Origin: Epiperipatus broadwayi
Lineage: Eukaryota > Onychophora > Udeonychophora > Euonychophora > Peripatidae
NCBI GenBank assembly: GCA_028023455.1
Contig: JAQFVV010006272.1
Location: forward strand, 353,501-417,500
Reading direction: 5' to 3'
DNA length: 64,000 nucleotides
Shown: positions 44,388 through 55,916 of the stretch, piece after piece
How the letters are laid out: each line of letters opens with the position of its first letter
Numbering within the stretch: position 1 is the first letter of the stretch
The notes under the pieces: model-generated
Told to the model about the DNA's origin: nothing
Seen by the model: only the letters and a program-made list of their open reading frames with translations
Databases searched by the model: none
Position numbers and translations under genes: made by a program

Positions 44388-45329
44388 AACAAATTGCATG
44401 ATAATGATATTATTTAATGTAATTCTCTTATTATAATAAAATCCCTACATGATTGTGCTATTAATATAGTCTAAAAAATGTATCTAGTGGAATAAACCAA
44501 GTATTTGATTTTTATATATATAGCATAATCTATGAATAAACAAAAAAAAGTGCAAGGCATTTTAATGTTTTCTAAAAATGTATTGAATAAACAATCTAAA
44601 TAAGAAAATTTGAAAACTGTTCCTGACTAAATCCTTAATTGACAAACTATATAATAAAATATAATATGATTTAGTTATTAATAAGTTTTATTAATAAGCT
44701 TTAAAAAATAAAATATAGAAGTGTAAATATTTTATTATTGAACTAAAAGAAGTGAAATTATTTTTATTAATAGAAAATGTAAACAAATTTTGTGTGAATT
44801 AAAAACGATGAAAGGATTTTGAAACAAAGAACTTTTTAACAAGAAGGTGTGGATGGAATGTAAGAGTTTTATCTGTTATGTTGTTTAAAATTGAACTATT
44901 TTGATAGTCCTAATAAAATATAAAAGTTATATGATCAATAAATAATGTAAATATAAAAATTTTGAATATCAGACTATATATATAATAAATTATATTTTTA
45001 ATAGTGGAATAACACCACACAAAAAATTAAATAATAATGTAAATATTTTATCATTAAAGGCATATAATTTTGATAATAGAAAATGTGAATAAGTTTATGC
45101 ATGGGAGATTTTCAATGGGTTTTCAGATAGACCAGGACTACATTTAATGAATTACTGACCTGCTGGTTAAAGTTGATCTAAATCAAAGTTCTCTTTGCTC
45201 CTTGCTAGGCAGAATGGAGTTTGAAGTGAAGCATTCCAAAGAAACATTCTGGATATACATAACATTTTTAATAATCAAGTAACATATATATTATTTAATT
45301 TTTTATATAATATCAGAGCTGTCCTTAGA
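44388..45329. other. AT-rich DNA, no gene seen
   Basis: AT-rich spacer between the SINE dimer and the old LINE copy. Loose repetition of AAATAATGTAAATAT..AA motifs occurs near 44940-45060. Nothing further was recognised. Confidence 0.45.
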
Positions 45330-48300
45330 AGAAGAGGGAATCAGTGAAATGTATGGGTTTGTCTGGTTGTGGTGGTAGTGCATTTTTTGTGGGGAGTGGC
45401 TGTAGTAGAATAATGACTAATCAGAGGTTTGATTGTTGTCTAAGGAGTAACTAGGTAGTGATGAAAATATCGGGTAGTACTGTTTTGTTTTCTCTGGTAA
45501 GGTGTGTCAGTTTATTGTAGAATGGAAAAGTGTGATATCTTGTGTTATCACCAAAGGTGTGCCAGAATGTGTATAGAGTGAGTGTGGCTTCACAGGCTAT
45601 GAGTGCAAAGGCTCTGCAGAATGATGTATTGATTTCCTGAGGGGTAGTAGTGGGTCTTTGTAGGCTTTGAGCATATTATGTTGGATGGGGGTCTAATGCC
45701 AAGCAGTCATTAAACAATTATTGTTGAGTTTCTTGTTCTTGACAGCATAAGGTGCATAAGGAGTCTATGTTGATATACAATCACCTGAATCACAGAAAAT
45801 ATGAAGGGGTTAGGGCATGAAGATTGACTTTTTTGAGGAAATCGAAATATTTTGGCTAGGGGTCTTCAATTTTTTTGTTTAATCCCAAGAATTGGGATGG
45901 GGTTGTAATTAGGAAGTTCTGAATGAATTAAGTCATAGATGTACCAGTATGTGTAGTTGCTCACTGACTGAAGAGATATTTGGGTGGATATAGTTTTTAA
46001 AATGGCTGATGACAGTTGATAAGTAACTTTGTATGGAGAGTGGTGTATCTGTTGACAATGTTTGGATAAGGTATTCTATTGGGGAAATATGTGGTAATTA
46101 TTAGATTTATGGTTTTTTTTATATAAAAATTGTTGATGGTGTGCAATACTAATCCATTGCTTATGGATGAGCAGCTCAAGTACCTTGCATGCATTGACAC
46201 TGTTTGTCATAAAAGCTTGTTTTAGAATGATGAGATCTTATATATGAATGCTTTTGAAAATATTATAGGAATGTAGCAAGTTATTTGTGTAATGACTAAT
46301 TGGTTGAACAATTGCTGTTTTGATTATATGCATAGGTATGTTTTTGATAGTGATGTGGTGACTCTTTCTGGCTCATCCTTTGACTTGTTTTGTATTTCGT
46401 TGTGCATTGCATTAATACCCAAGTAGAAGTAAAAGCCAAAGAAGTTTGTAGGTTTATCTTGATAAATATGTGTATAGGTTTATTATAATAGAGTAACCAG
46501 ACTGTAATCTTGTTTAGATTCAAATTTAGTCTGTGGGGTGAATGTAAATCCTTGAAAGATTTTTGGGTTGGTTAGTACGTGTTTTTTGGATAGGATGAAT
46601 ATAGTAATGTCATCCAAATATGCAATGCTTGTTTTATGCTGTGAGGTATTTTGTATCTGGATGCCTGTGAAAAGCTTGCTATATAAGTGGATTCATATAA
46701 ATGTGAAAGGTAGAGAGCTGAGAGGCAAATGGTTTGAAATGATTGTGCAGAGATGAATTAAGGAGAACTTTTGCCACTGAGAGTAGTGTAAACATCATGG
46801 TTTAGCAGCAAGCTGGTTGATACATAGAGGAGGATAGGTGGAATGATGGTATTGGCTATCATGTTTATTAGCACACTGAGTCAAATGCTGTTTCAATGTT
46901 GATTTGAACTGTGATTGTCACATACTTTTTATGGTCCCATACTGACCTCAAGATTCCTTGAAGATGAGCACAACCTGTGCTGTAGGTGATTGCTTCCTTG
47001 AAAATTGAATGGGTTAGACAATGTGGAGCAAATAAAGTTCTAACTTATCTATAATGACTTTTATCAAGGATCTTGATGGATAGCAGACCTATAGTTATGG
47101 ACTTCAAGTTGGAGAGAGTGGATACTGTAGCTGGATTCTTATTAAGGAGGACATTGTAATAGAGTATAATCCTTTAACACAGTGGAGTTTATGTGATAAG
47201 TAATTAGCAAGGTCACATGGGTATTGGAGCAGTGAAGTCATTTAGATGTGTGAAGGCAAATTTGGGGATTCCAGTTCGAGGGTAGTAGGCATTGGATGCA
47301 GTAGCAAAATTAATTGTGAATTCCATGTTATTGAATGGTGTAACTGTGTCTGGAGGTCCAAAGAGGTCAATACATGCATTAAATGGATAGCATGTTTATA
47401 GCTTCTGTGTGAAGTGCTTATATATAGGTTCTATCATGTTGTATCCAGCACAGGTGATGCCTTCATCCTGTAAAGCCATGGGTAACAATAATAGTGGGGA
47501 ACATCCCAGAGTCCATAGGATATATCCTACAGTTTGGGTATGTTTTTGCTGAGAAAAAGTTTTCTCTTTTTTGTGGCTGAGTAGTATCCCATGCTTTGTT
47601 ATATGCCTGTGTGAGTTTGTATATATGCTGGCCTATGGTATGTAGGTGGTTTGACATTGAAATTTGCCTATTTATTTATCATCCAAGCTATTAGTCTTAT
47701 TAGCAATGAGGTTTTGTGGGCAATGTAACCTGCATTGAACAATAATATTTATACAAAAGTTAGGAATCTCTGTGTGGGCTGAGCTTTATATCTTTGATAT
47801 TGTAAAGCATATTACATGTTTCTAAGAAGATGATTGTGGAGCAGACATAGGTAGCCCTTCCCTGTAAAGTTGTTGTTATTTGAACATTTATTACATTGAT
47901 TGTCAAAATTTGTGCAGAGTGGTTAGAAAATGGTAAATGGTTTAGGTTTAGGCTGATCAGATGATTTAACATAAGTGAATAGATACAGAAATTAATCAGT
48001 AAAACATGATAGTTATTATGGAATGTAAGTTCATTATTTGGTAGAAAACCTTCAGCACTCATGAAGGGTAATGATATCTGGTGGAGCCATTTGGACTTGA
48101 AATGTTGGTATTTTATTTTAAAGTCATCTATTAGTCTACTTAGGTAGGGAGTTGATGCAAGAAGAGAGTTTATGATGAATATTATTCTTGAGATGATGAC
48201 AGAATCTGGTGGTACATATGTAAATAAGAGGTTGAGCATATGCTGATGAAAAGTTGCAATTAATAAGTTTGAGTCAGTATAAAAGATTTTAAATGATGTA

Positions 48301-48700
48301 AATGGACAGCTTGAAAAGAAAGTAAACCAGTGTCCCCTGAGTGATGTGATGTGTTCTTAGAGAAGTAGAAGAAACCTCTTTTCAAGTACGCTGCAGAGTT
48401 GATCTGTAATCCACTGTAAATCTTTGTTTCTAAAAGTCATAAGATATTTGGCTGAGTGATGTTAATCCATTGTTTTAACTGGTTTATCTAGTTCATAAAT
48501 GTTAAATGAGGTTATCTTCAGTTTAATAGTGGTTGTGATAGTGGGTTGGGTGCTGTGGTGTATATCATGTGATGCTTTTATGTATGTAGTATGGCTTGGT
48601 GTTCATATGTTATTAACTTGGGTATAAGTGAGGTCATCTGGGAAGCTAATGTGAAGTTATTTTTGGTTTTATCTCTAGTTTCTGATTCCTTCTTGGGTGA
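45330..48700 (-). mobile_element. Ancient, heavily decayed LINE related to the 20-25-kb family
   Basis: Base composition shifts to G-rich and T-rich on the plus strand, and the minus strand gives scattered matches to LINE piece C in the right order. A YMDD-equivalent region reads IKQALHIWMTLLYSSYPKNT near 46.6 kb. The following frame at 46523-46296 matches the FLGFPFYQGMNQM region. YINIDSLCTLCCQEQETQ near 45.77 kb aligns with the zinc-finger segment YINIDPLCMLCHRDEETQ. A 159-codon frame at 48239-47760 containing LLFTYVPPDSV may be the endonuclease region, since an NVYxPPxS-like motif is usual there. Every segment is broken. No (TAA)n tail survives at the 3' side near 45.3 kb. Exact limits are approximate. 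Confidence 0.7.
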
Positions 48701-48952
48701 TGTGGTCCTCTTCTGGTTTCTGTTGATGGTAATTCAATAGGTGGAAGGCATGAAATAAGTCCTTCCATGTGGAAATCTTAACTTTCTTGTTTGGTAGTGT
48801 TACTTATTTCATTGGTAGTGCTTTGATACAGTTCTGATGTCATGATATCAATGGCAGATGGAGTGTATTGTATATCAGTTAACATGTATCATTGATATAT
48901 ACCTATTTGTGTTTACTTATAGGGGTGGTGCTTGTATTACTCATATATACTG

Positions 48953-48956
<4 letters not shown>

Positions 48957-49045
<89 letters not shown>
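48957..49045. repeat. (TA)n microsatellite, about 45 units
   Basis: Uninterrupted TA dinucleotide run of about 88 bp. It produces an artificial isoleucine/tyrosine reading frame. It is the longest TA tract in the window. Confidence 0.95.
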
Positions 49046-49047
<2 letters not shown>

Positions 49048-49410
49048 TAGTTCTGCTTTGTATGTCCATGAAAAAGATACAGGCCACACTATTGATTTTG
49101 ATGAAGCTAAGGTTGTCTTCTTTAGAGAAATGAAATCAAAAGAAGAATTAAAGAGTCTTTATTATTGAAAATTTATTATTCTGAAGCAATTAACTTATTT
49201 AAGAGTTCTTTTAATATTAAGGGTGGATGGGAAGTGAATGGATTTGTGGGTAGTTTTTAATATTATATATATTGTGTAGTTTTTAATAGTTCTTTACACT
49301 TGAGAAGTCTGCTTGTAGCAGTGAAACCTTAGGTTGTGTTTTAATATTATTTTTATGCTGGTCTGGTTTAATTTTGGATTTGGGGTAGTTTTGATTTGAT
49401 ATATATACAT

Positions 49411-51565
49411 ATTGTAACAGGCACATATGACGTTACATTATTTTTTAGTATTAAACATGAAAAAAATAAAAGTTCACAATTAAAACTTCTTTTTTAAGAA
49501 TTAAAAATTGAAAATTAAAATTCTATACTAAACTCATATATATATATTGCACAGATGAGAAATTAAAAAAAGAAACTTTATAAAAATAAAAAAAAATAAA
49601 AAGTATTTTAAAACTAAATTGTCAGTAAAGATTTAAAGATAAAAATATATCTAAGTTTGTACAAAACAAATTAATTAATGTTATTGAAAAAATGGAAATG
49701 ATTATTTTAATTAGTCAAAGTGAACTAGCCCTTGGGCATTTAAATGTAAAAGCAATGGTCAGATACGAAACAATAGAAACTAATGGCCAATGAGGGAAAT
49801 CCATCGGGAAATCGGACCTCAATGGAAGGATCATATCATCGATGACATAATGTCCATTGGATCCTAAAGTTACATATAAAAGAAAAAGTTTGGAAATAAA
49901 ATTTTTAGTGAGTGAAGAAAGTTTAAGAGAAGATGGAGATGTGTTAAGTCAGAGAGTTGGAGGTGAAGGGATTGAAAGATGCACTTTCAATTCCTTTAGT
50001 TGTTATAAAAAAAAAAGAAAATGAAACATTGCTTTTCTTATATTGAGGACCACAGGATCATCGGGGGATTTAACACTGGATTCCAAATGGCAAGCAACTG
50101 TAAAGAATGAACATTTCTAAAACCATAAGCACATTATGAACTTAAATGAATATTAATTTGAAAACACTAAAACTCTAAAATATAAACTTTTTCCCAATAT
50201 TTAATTTATAGAAATCGAATCCTATCTGACCAACTTAATTTATTAATAAGTAATTTAATTTGATGTATTTTTTTTTTTAAATCATTTCCATTTATTTTTT
50301 TTTTGTTCTTTTAAGTTTTTATTATGATTTCTGTTTTTGGTTAAACTAAATTATATAAATATTAAATTTAAGTCGGGCGTGAATGGCTATATAGATTTGT
50401 AAAGTTATATTAGGGGAGAGTAATCTTAGGTTATTTGTTCCATAGTTAAATTAGGTCAATGGATTGGATATATTGGTGCAATTAGTAGATGTAGTACGAG
50501 ATTCACTACAGGCAGAATCGCTTTATAGCTGCACACTCCCGTTTTACCTATGGAAAGAATTATAAGACAGAGACCACAGTTCCTTTTTATGGAGTTTTTT
50601 TATTGCTCTTCTCATCAGATAGATGTAGTATTCCTATCTGTATGAGAGTCAATTTCTTTTCTTAACCTATATTTGTGCTGTCGTATTCATATTACAAATA
50701 TGTTGATATATCAGATGGATTGACATTGGTTTAACTGCGAACTTTTGGCCTAAGGTTAAATAAGGGATAAAATATTTTCTTTCAAATGCAATCTATGTAA
50801 TCTATTCATACTCGACACTCTAAATTGATTAAATTTAAGTTGGGTATAGATGCTTGCATGGATTCGTTGTCGGTTAATTATGTTTTTGTTTTCATATTTG
50901 ATCAAAATATATAGACATTCAGTAAATAATGATACCTTATGGTGAGTATCTAAAATGTATTTATTCAGTTGTCTTTTAAGTTATTGGTGTCAATGTGGCA
51001 TCTTATGATGAATGCCATTGGGTTTCTTATAAATTTCCCTCTGCATTTCCATCAATTACTTTATATTTTGATCGTTTATGTTTATTTTGGAATGTTTTTA
51101 ACCGTGTAATCTATGTAACCAATCTATACTCAACATTTATAAAACAAACTTTTATAAATCCATCTGTGCGAACTTATAAAAATTAAAATGTAAATTAAAA
51201 TCTAAAATCAAAGTTTTAAAATGTAGTTAAATGCTAAAGTAAACATACTAAAAGGATAATGCTAAATTTTATATATGTGCGTGTGTAAATAAATGTTTGT
51301 GGGTTAATTACTGTCAGTGGCTTATTTTATTCTTTTTTAAAAATATTCTTAGATAAGAATTTATAAAATATAAATCTCTGCTCTGTTCCACTGAGCTAGT
51401 GACAATGGGCTAATGGTCAAATTCAAAATATATAAAATAAAATTAAAAAAAAATTTTTTTTTTAACTTACATATCTGCCTACTATATAAATTGTCTAGGT
51501 TCTAAGTAGCCTAGTGGCATCCTCATAGTGCAGATACGTTAAGCTCTTTCTCCATACCATTATAA
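49411..51565 (+). repeat. Dispersed 2.1-kb repeat, copy B
   Basis: Inverted partner of 27181-29010, lying between a short TATATA run at about 49399 and another at about 51566. Landmarks are TTGTAACAGGCACATATGAC at the start, ACTAGCCCTTGGGCATTT (near 49726), CACTTTCAATTCCTTTAG, TCCTATCTGACCAACTTAAT (50220), ATTGGTGCAATTAGTAGATG, CACTGAGCTAGTGACAATGG and ATATCTGCCTACTATATAAA, ending TCTCCATACCATTATAATAT. Copy B is about 325 bp longer, mostly extra sequence between about 50.6 and 51.3 kb. A TATAAAAG box near 49877 is followed by an AG-rich stretch. No conserved protein frame is shared by the two copies. Confidence 0.7.
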
Positions 51566-52333
51566 TATATATATATATATACTGAACAATGATAATGATA
51601 TGTGTAAGAGATTGTGATCTGGGCCAACTGATGAGTACTGGTTTAGCATAAAATATATATCTTATGTATCATAGATATTTTTCACATATCTTTAATCATA
51701 TGTTTATGATTACTACCCTCCACAAGATGTTAAAAGCAGATAAAAACTATTTCCTACCTTGCATGACTGTGAAGTAGTAAACATTACAGTACAGAAATAT
51801 TATTCATTGTTTTTATCATCATTGTTATTTTTATGATTATATAGTATTTGAAAATAATATGAACATATTTTTATATTCACTTAAGTTTGGTACCAATACA
51901 TGCAATAATGCATTTATTATTACTACACTAATCAATTCATTCCATTATACTTGGCTGCCCAAAATATGACCTGATCACTGTTAAATAAACCTCATATTTG
52001 GAACTTCCAAAGAATGTTTTTGTGTAATTTTCTATTCACTGTTACATTTTCATGTACTCACATTAAATAAAAATAGAGATGAATAATCTCAAACAATTCT
52101 TCATAGTATTTGATCAATGTTAAACTATATATATCTCTCATTTTTAATCTCATGTTTTTTGCCTTCCATTAATATTTTTTTAAAAAAAAAAAAAACATTT
52201 TTCATTAGTATAATCCCATATAAAAGTGTACAATGTAAATATTAATGAACAGTAGTTAAATTTTACCATTTTTTAATTTTGTTTACTTAACTTATATTAC
52301 ATATTGGGCATTCATTCATTCACTCTATTATTA
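51566..52333. other. AT-rich DNA with one ATCAGTTGG-type repeat core
   Basis: GATCTGGGCCAACTGATGAG followed by TACTGGTTTAGCATAAAATA (about 51617-51657) is the reverse complement of the repeat core at 2.5, 2.9 and 60.0 kb. The rest is AT-rich with no gene seen. Confidence 0.5.
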
Positions 52334-52972
52334 TATAATATCAATAATTATGCACTTTTAATGCTTGTTAAAGAAGTTATATTTATTAATAATTTATTTA
52401 AAGCTTAGCGCTTTCAAAGCTCCATGGCTTCATACTCATAGCTGTGTGCAGTTGATAGTGATAAGGGGGAGTATTCAAATTTATGTTAATTAGTTAGATG
52501 TTTCAGTATTTTATTTAAAATATTGTTTGAATTAGTTTGTCCATCTTTTTGAAATGGTGAAACGGGTGTCTTTTTTATTAATTGATTGAGTGTCATTATT
52601 TATGAAATATGCCTCCTTTATTTTGCGACTATGGTCATTTCTCTCTTTGCACACTATTCTGAGGCTGGTGGGTTCAAATCTGTGTCCAGTAGCTTCTTTC
52701 ATGTTCCAAGAATGCTAATGTAGACTCCTTGTTGTTCAGTGCCCTTTTATACATATATATGTGCTGGGATGCTCTGTTTGTAATGGAAGTTTTTGTTTCC
52801 CCATAATATGAGGCTCTTCATCTGGCCTGAGGGCATTGTATTTGGTACACCACTTGAGATGTTGATTTGGGATCAAGTTTATCTTTTGAATTGTTTATTA
52901 GTCTATTGGTGTTGGTTGAAGTGTGGAAACCAATAATAAATTCTTTTGATAATGTTTTAGTTAAATGTTTGG
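52334..52972 (-). mobile_element. Penelope-like retroelement copy B
   Basis: It aligns with copy A (3385-4050) throughout and in the same orientation, sharing the 3'-end block AAGCTTAGCGCTTTCAAAGC and the endonuclease-coding part. Minus-strand reading gives QVVYQIQCPQAR, ASYYGETKTSITNRASQ and NNKES. It lacks both the terminal inverted copy and the long TA/TG run found in copy A, and carries its own stop (after CPQAR). Truncation at the 5' side falls near 52972. The two copies together show that the single arm is the normal 3' end. Confidence 0.8.
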
Positions 52973-53242
52973 CATTTATGTAATAGCATATAATCATTTA
53001 TTTTATTTTATATTTTCATCCATATTTATATGTGTCATTATTATTCTACAACCTGTATAAAACAATATAATACTATCTCTTTAACAAGATACAAATGGAT
53101 TTTTTTTTCAAAACAGTTTAATCTATCACGAAAACATGATTTTTTTTAGAACCATCTCAATAAAAATTAAATATGCACAAACAAAATTGTATAAGTAAAA
53201 TAATATTAGAAATACATGCATTATTCATATACCTGGAGCTTA

Positions 53243-53420
53243 ATTGTAAATATAGGGGATTTGAACACAGACTTTCAAATACCCTTCAACTATCCACATT
53301 ATCTCATACACTGATACACATGGTCATACATATCCATGGTATGTGTATCAATGGTATGAGATAATGTGAATAGTTGAAGAGTACCTGAAAGTCTGTGATC
53401 TAATCCCCTATGTTTATAAA
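53243..53420. mobile_element. Foldback MITE-like element, 178 bp
   Basis: The arms are reverse complements: ATAGGGGATTTGAACACAGA at the left is mirrored by TCTGTGATCTAATCCCCTAT at the right, with ACTATCCACATTATCTCATAC and ACTGATACACATG mirrored inside. The loop is about 20 bp (GTCATACATATCCATG). The left arm resembles the sequence at 59847-59920 (TATAGGGTATATGAGCACAG, ACTTTCAGAT, ACTGATACAC), so this is one of a family. No coding capacity. Confidence 0.65.
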
Positions 53421-55405
53421 TAAAATAAATAAATAATAAAAATAAACAAATATCTGTGTTGATTATGACTACTAATTAGTCAAAAGTATGTTATCATACA
53501 ATTTGATATAAGTAGCATATTTATTTTAAAGTATTAAACTAAGTTTTTCTTAGTATGTGTGTTAATTGAAATTTAAGCATAAATGGTGTAATAGTTATTG
53601 AACGATTATTCAGCTTGCCCTAATATAGTGCAGTGTTAGATTGGTTAACATGAGAAATAATATTATTTCAAACCTAGCTCAACCATATTACTCCCTAGTG
53701 CATGAACAGTGTATGTTCTCCAGACTAACAAATTATTTGATTATTATTCGCCATTCATTTTCAAGATCAAGTACAAAATGATGACCATCTATGAGTAAAA
53801 GATTTTTAAAAAGCTCTCGAAAACATTGATAAGTGGCGGACAAATGAAGTTAGTCAGATAATTTTTTTATTTAAGCAGGGCTTCTAGCAAAGATATATGC
53901 CTTTTTATTGACGTATAATAATATATTAATTATTTTATTTAACTATAGCATACTTGTATAGATAGGGCTTGTTTTATTTGTTTCCCACTTTAATGTAAAA
54001 TGTTTTATCCCCCTACCTAAGCATTTAAAGAGAGAGAATAAATATAGCATTCTAAATAAAGCTTATAAGATTACATTAAATTCTACTTTTTCTTTTGATA
54101 GTCTTATAGTTTTATCCTATTATTGGAAAAGATCTACAATATTAAAACTAGAATCTTGGCAGAATGAATGAAGTTCTGAGAAAATTATATTCTATAAATA
54201 TGAGACCAAAACTGTATTCTTTCGATTTCATTATCTTAATTTTTATACAAAGACGACCTCATTTTAAATATATATTTCAGTGCATCTTTTGTTTAAGCAA
54301 ACAATATAAATATATGATACTGTTTTTTGTTTTTTTTTACTTTTAATTTAATATAAATCAATATTAAGACAGCTATTCAGCCATTACAAAAACTTACATT
54401 TTATTTAGTTTTTCTTTTCTTTTATCTTTATTGAAGATATTGAATAAATTTATTTTAATTAGAAGAAAATGTTAAATGTCAAAGCAGCTTAAAATTAAAT
54501 GATAATGTTGTTGTTGCTACTATCATCATTATATCATTTTAAATGCAAACTAAGATTAATATTTATTGCAATAAATATAACTAAGATTAATAAACAAAAA
54601 TGTTTCACGATATGCGCAAGTGTGCATTAAATTATCTTGCTTTAAATTAATGATTTGTTGAAATACTAATACAATATATATGAATACGTTATACATCAAC
54701 TTCTCTATTATCTTACAATCTGCATTATATTACAATAATAATCTCAGCCAATGTTGGTAAATTTTAGATGCGCTCGAAAATAAAATTTGTCCATTAGATA
54801 AATCTTTAACTATATTTATGTTCGACAATAATTTAACAGTTTAAATTAGTTTTTTTTTTTTTTTTTTAGCTTTAATTCAGACGTTTTATGTTAAAGATGT
54901 CTTTTACTCAAATAATTATTGGCAGATTATCATCTATGATAATGTTCAAATGATAATACATTCTCCTATAGCCATTACTTCAACTTTGTACTAAAGCAGG
55001 AATTATCCATACATTAAAAGTCCACTAATAATAAAAGGTTCATTTTAAAAATAGTTTATTTAAAATACCAAAAATGTAATAAACTTTTATGATTACTTTG
55101 ATGGCAAAATTGCTCCGTTACAAATTGATTAAATTTAATACATTAGCTTTATCAATATTTTATGTATTGAGACATATTAGAAATTAATTTCAACTAACAA
55201 ATAATGCATGGACAAAAGTCATATATATTTAATAAACAAGACTATTTCCTAATAATATCGACATTATAATATTGGCAAATTTTTTATTCCTCCTCCACTT
55301 GAGAAACTTCCCACCTTCTGACTTACTTCTTCCGAAGGTACTAAATATATCAATGTTTAATTGTTATTGCTGAATAAAAACAGAAATATTCCATTTTATA
55401 GAATG
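53421..55405. other. AT-rich DNA, no gene seen
   Basis: No gene, RNA or mobile-element structure recognised. Long T-runs occur near 54850. Confidence 0.45.
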
Positions 55406-55413
55406 ATCTAAAA

Positions 55414-55908
55414 CAGGGGTGGCAAATAGTGGCCCGAGGGCCACATGCAGCCCGCTAAGAGTTTTTATGTGGCCCTCCAAGACAATCAGAAAAATCCACC
55501 TTGGACTCAGATTTCCTTCCTGTTGTGTGATCGAATATTCATCTCATATTTTCCACTAGAATGGCCACATCAATATACATGCGCAGTGTAGATATGATGT
55601 GCAGTGCTTTTCCAGTTGATCTGATTAATTTCAATTTTGTCTTTGCATTAGCAAATATATATATTTCCAACTTTTGTGAAACCATGAATGCTCCAAAAAA
55701 ATGTAAAATTGGTAATGAATGTCATGTGTTTAATGAAGAATGGACAAACAAATATTTCTTTGGTAATACAGGGAATAAAGCAGTGTGTTTATTGTGTCAT
55801 GAAAAAAAGATGCGGCCCTCCGTTAACCTTCGCTTCCACAAAGTGGCCGCCGATGCGGCCCTCCACCAACCTATGCGGCTCCCAAGCCAAAACAATTGCC
55901 CACCCCTG
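55414..55908 (+). mobile_element. hAT (Charlie-like) transposon, internally deleted, with 8-bp target duplication
   Basis: The ends CAGGGGTGGCAAATAGTGGC and ...AAACAATTGCCCACCCCTG form the terminal inverted repeat CAGGGGTGG typical of Charlie/ZBED-type hAT elements. Subterminal GGCCC/GGGCC-rich sequence (GGCCCGAGGGCCACATGCAG; repeated GCGGCCCTCC on the right) is also typical. Perfect 8-bp direct repeats ATCTAAAA flank it (55406-55413 and 55909-55916). Only the start of the transposase gene remains, fused to the right end, so the copy is a non-autonomous internal-deletion derivative. Confidence 0.92.
55561..55818 (+). pseudogene. hAT transposase N-terminus with truncated BED-type zinc finger
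   Basis: The frame includes MNAPKKCKIGNECHVFNEEW then TNKYFFGNTGNKAVCLLCHE. This matches the N-terminus of ZBED/GTF2IRD2-like hAT transposases: a charged start, the VFNEEWTxKYFF block, then the C-x2-C half of the BED zinc finger. The H-x3-5-H half and the entire RNase H-like catalytic domain are missing, because the sequence passes at once into GC-rich subterminal repeat at about 55810. The open frame happens to continue to 55914, but the C-terminal residues come from terminal-repeat sequence. It could at most make a small truncated DNA-binding fragment. Confidence 0.8.
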
Positions 55909-55916
55909 ATCTAAAA

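Noticed and set aside
48858-49133. Isoleucine/tyrosine-repeat frame of 91 codons
   Set aside because: It is produced by the (TA)n microsatellite; the flanking residues resemble nothing.
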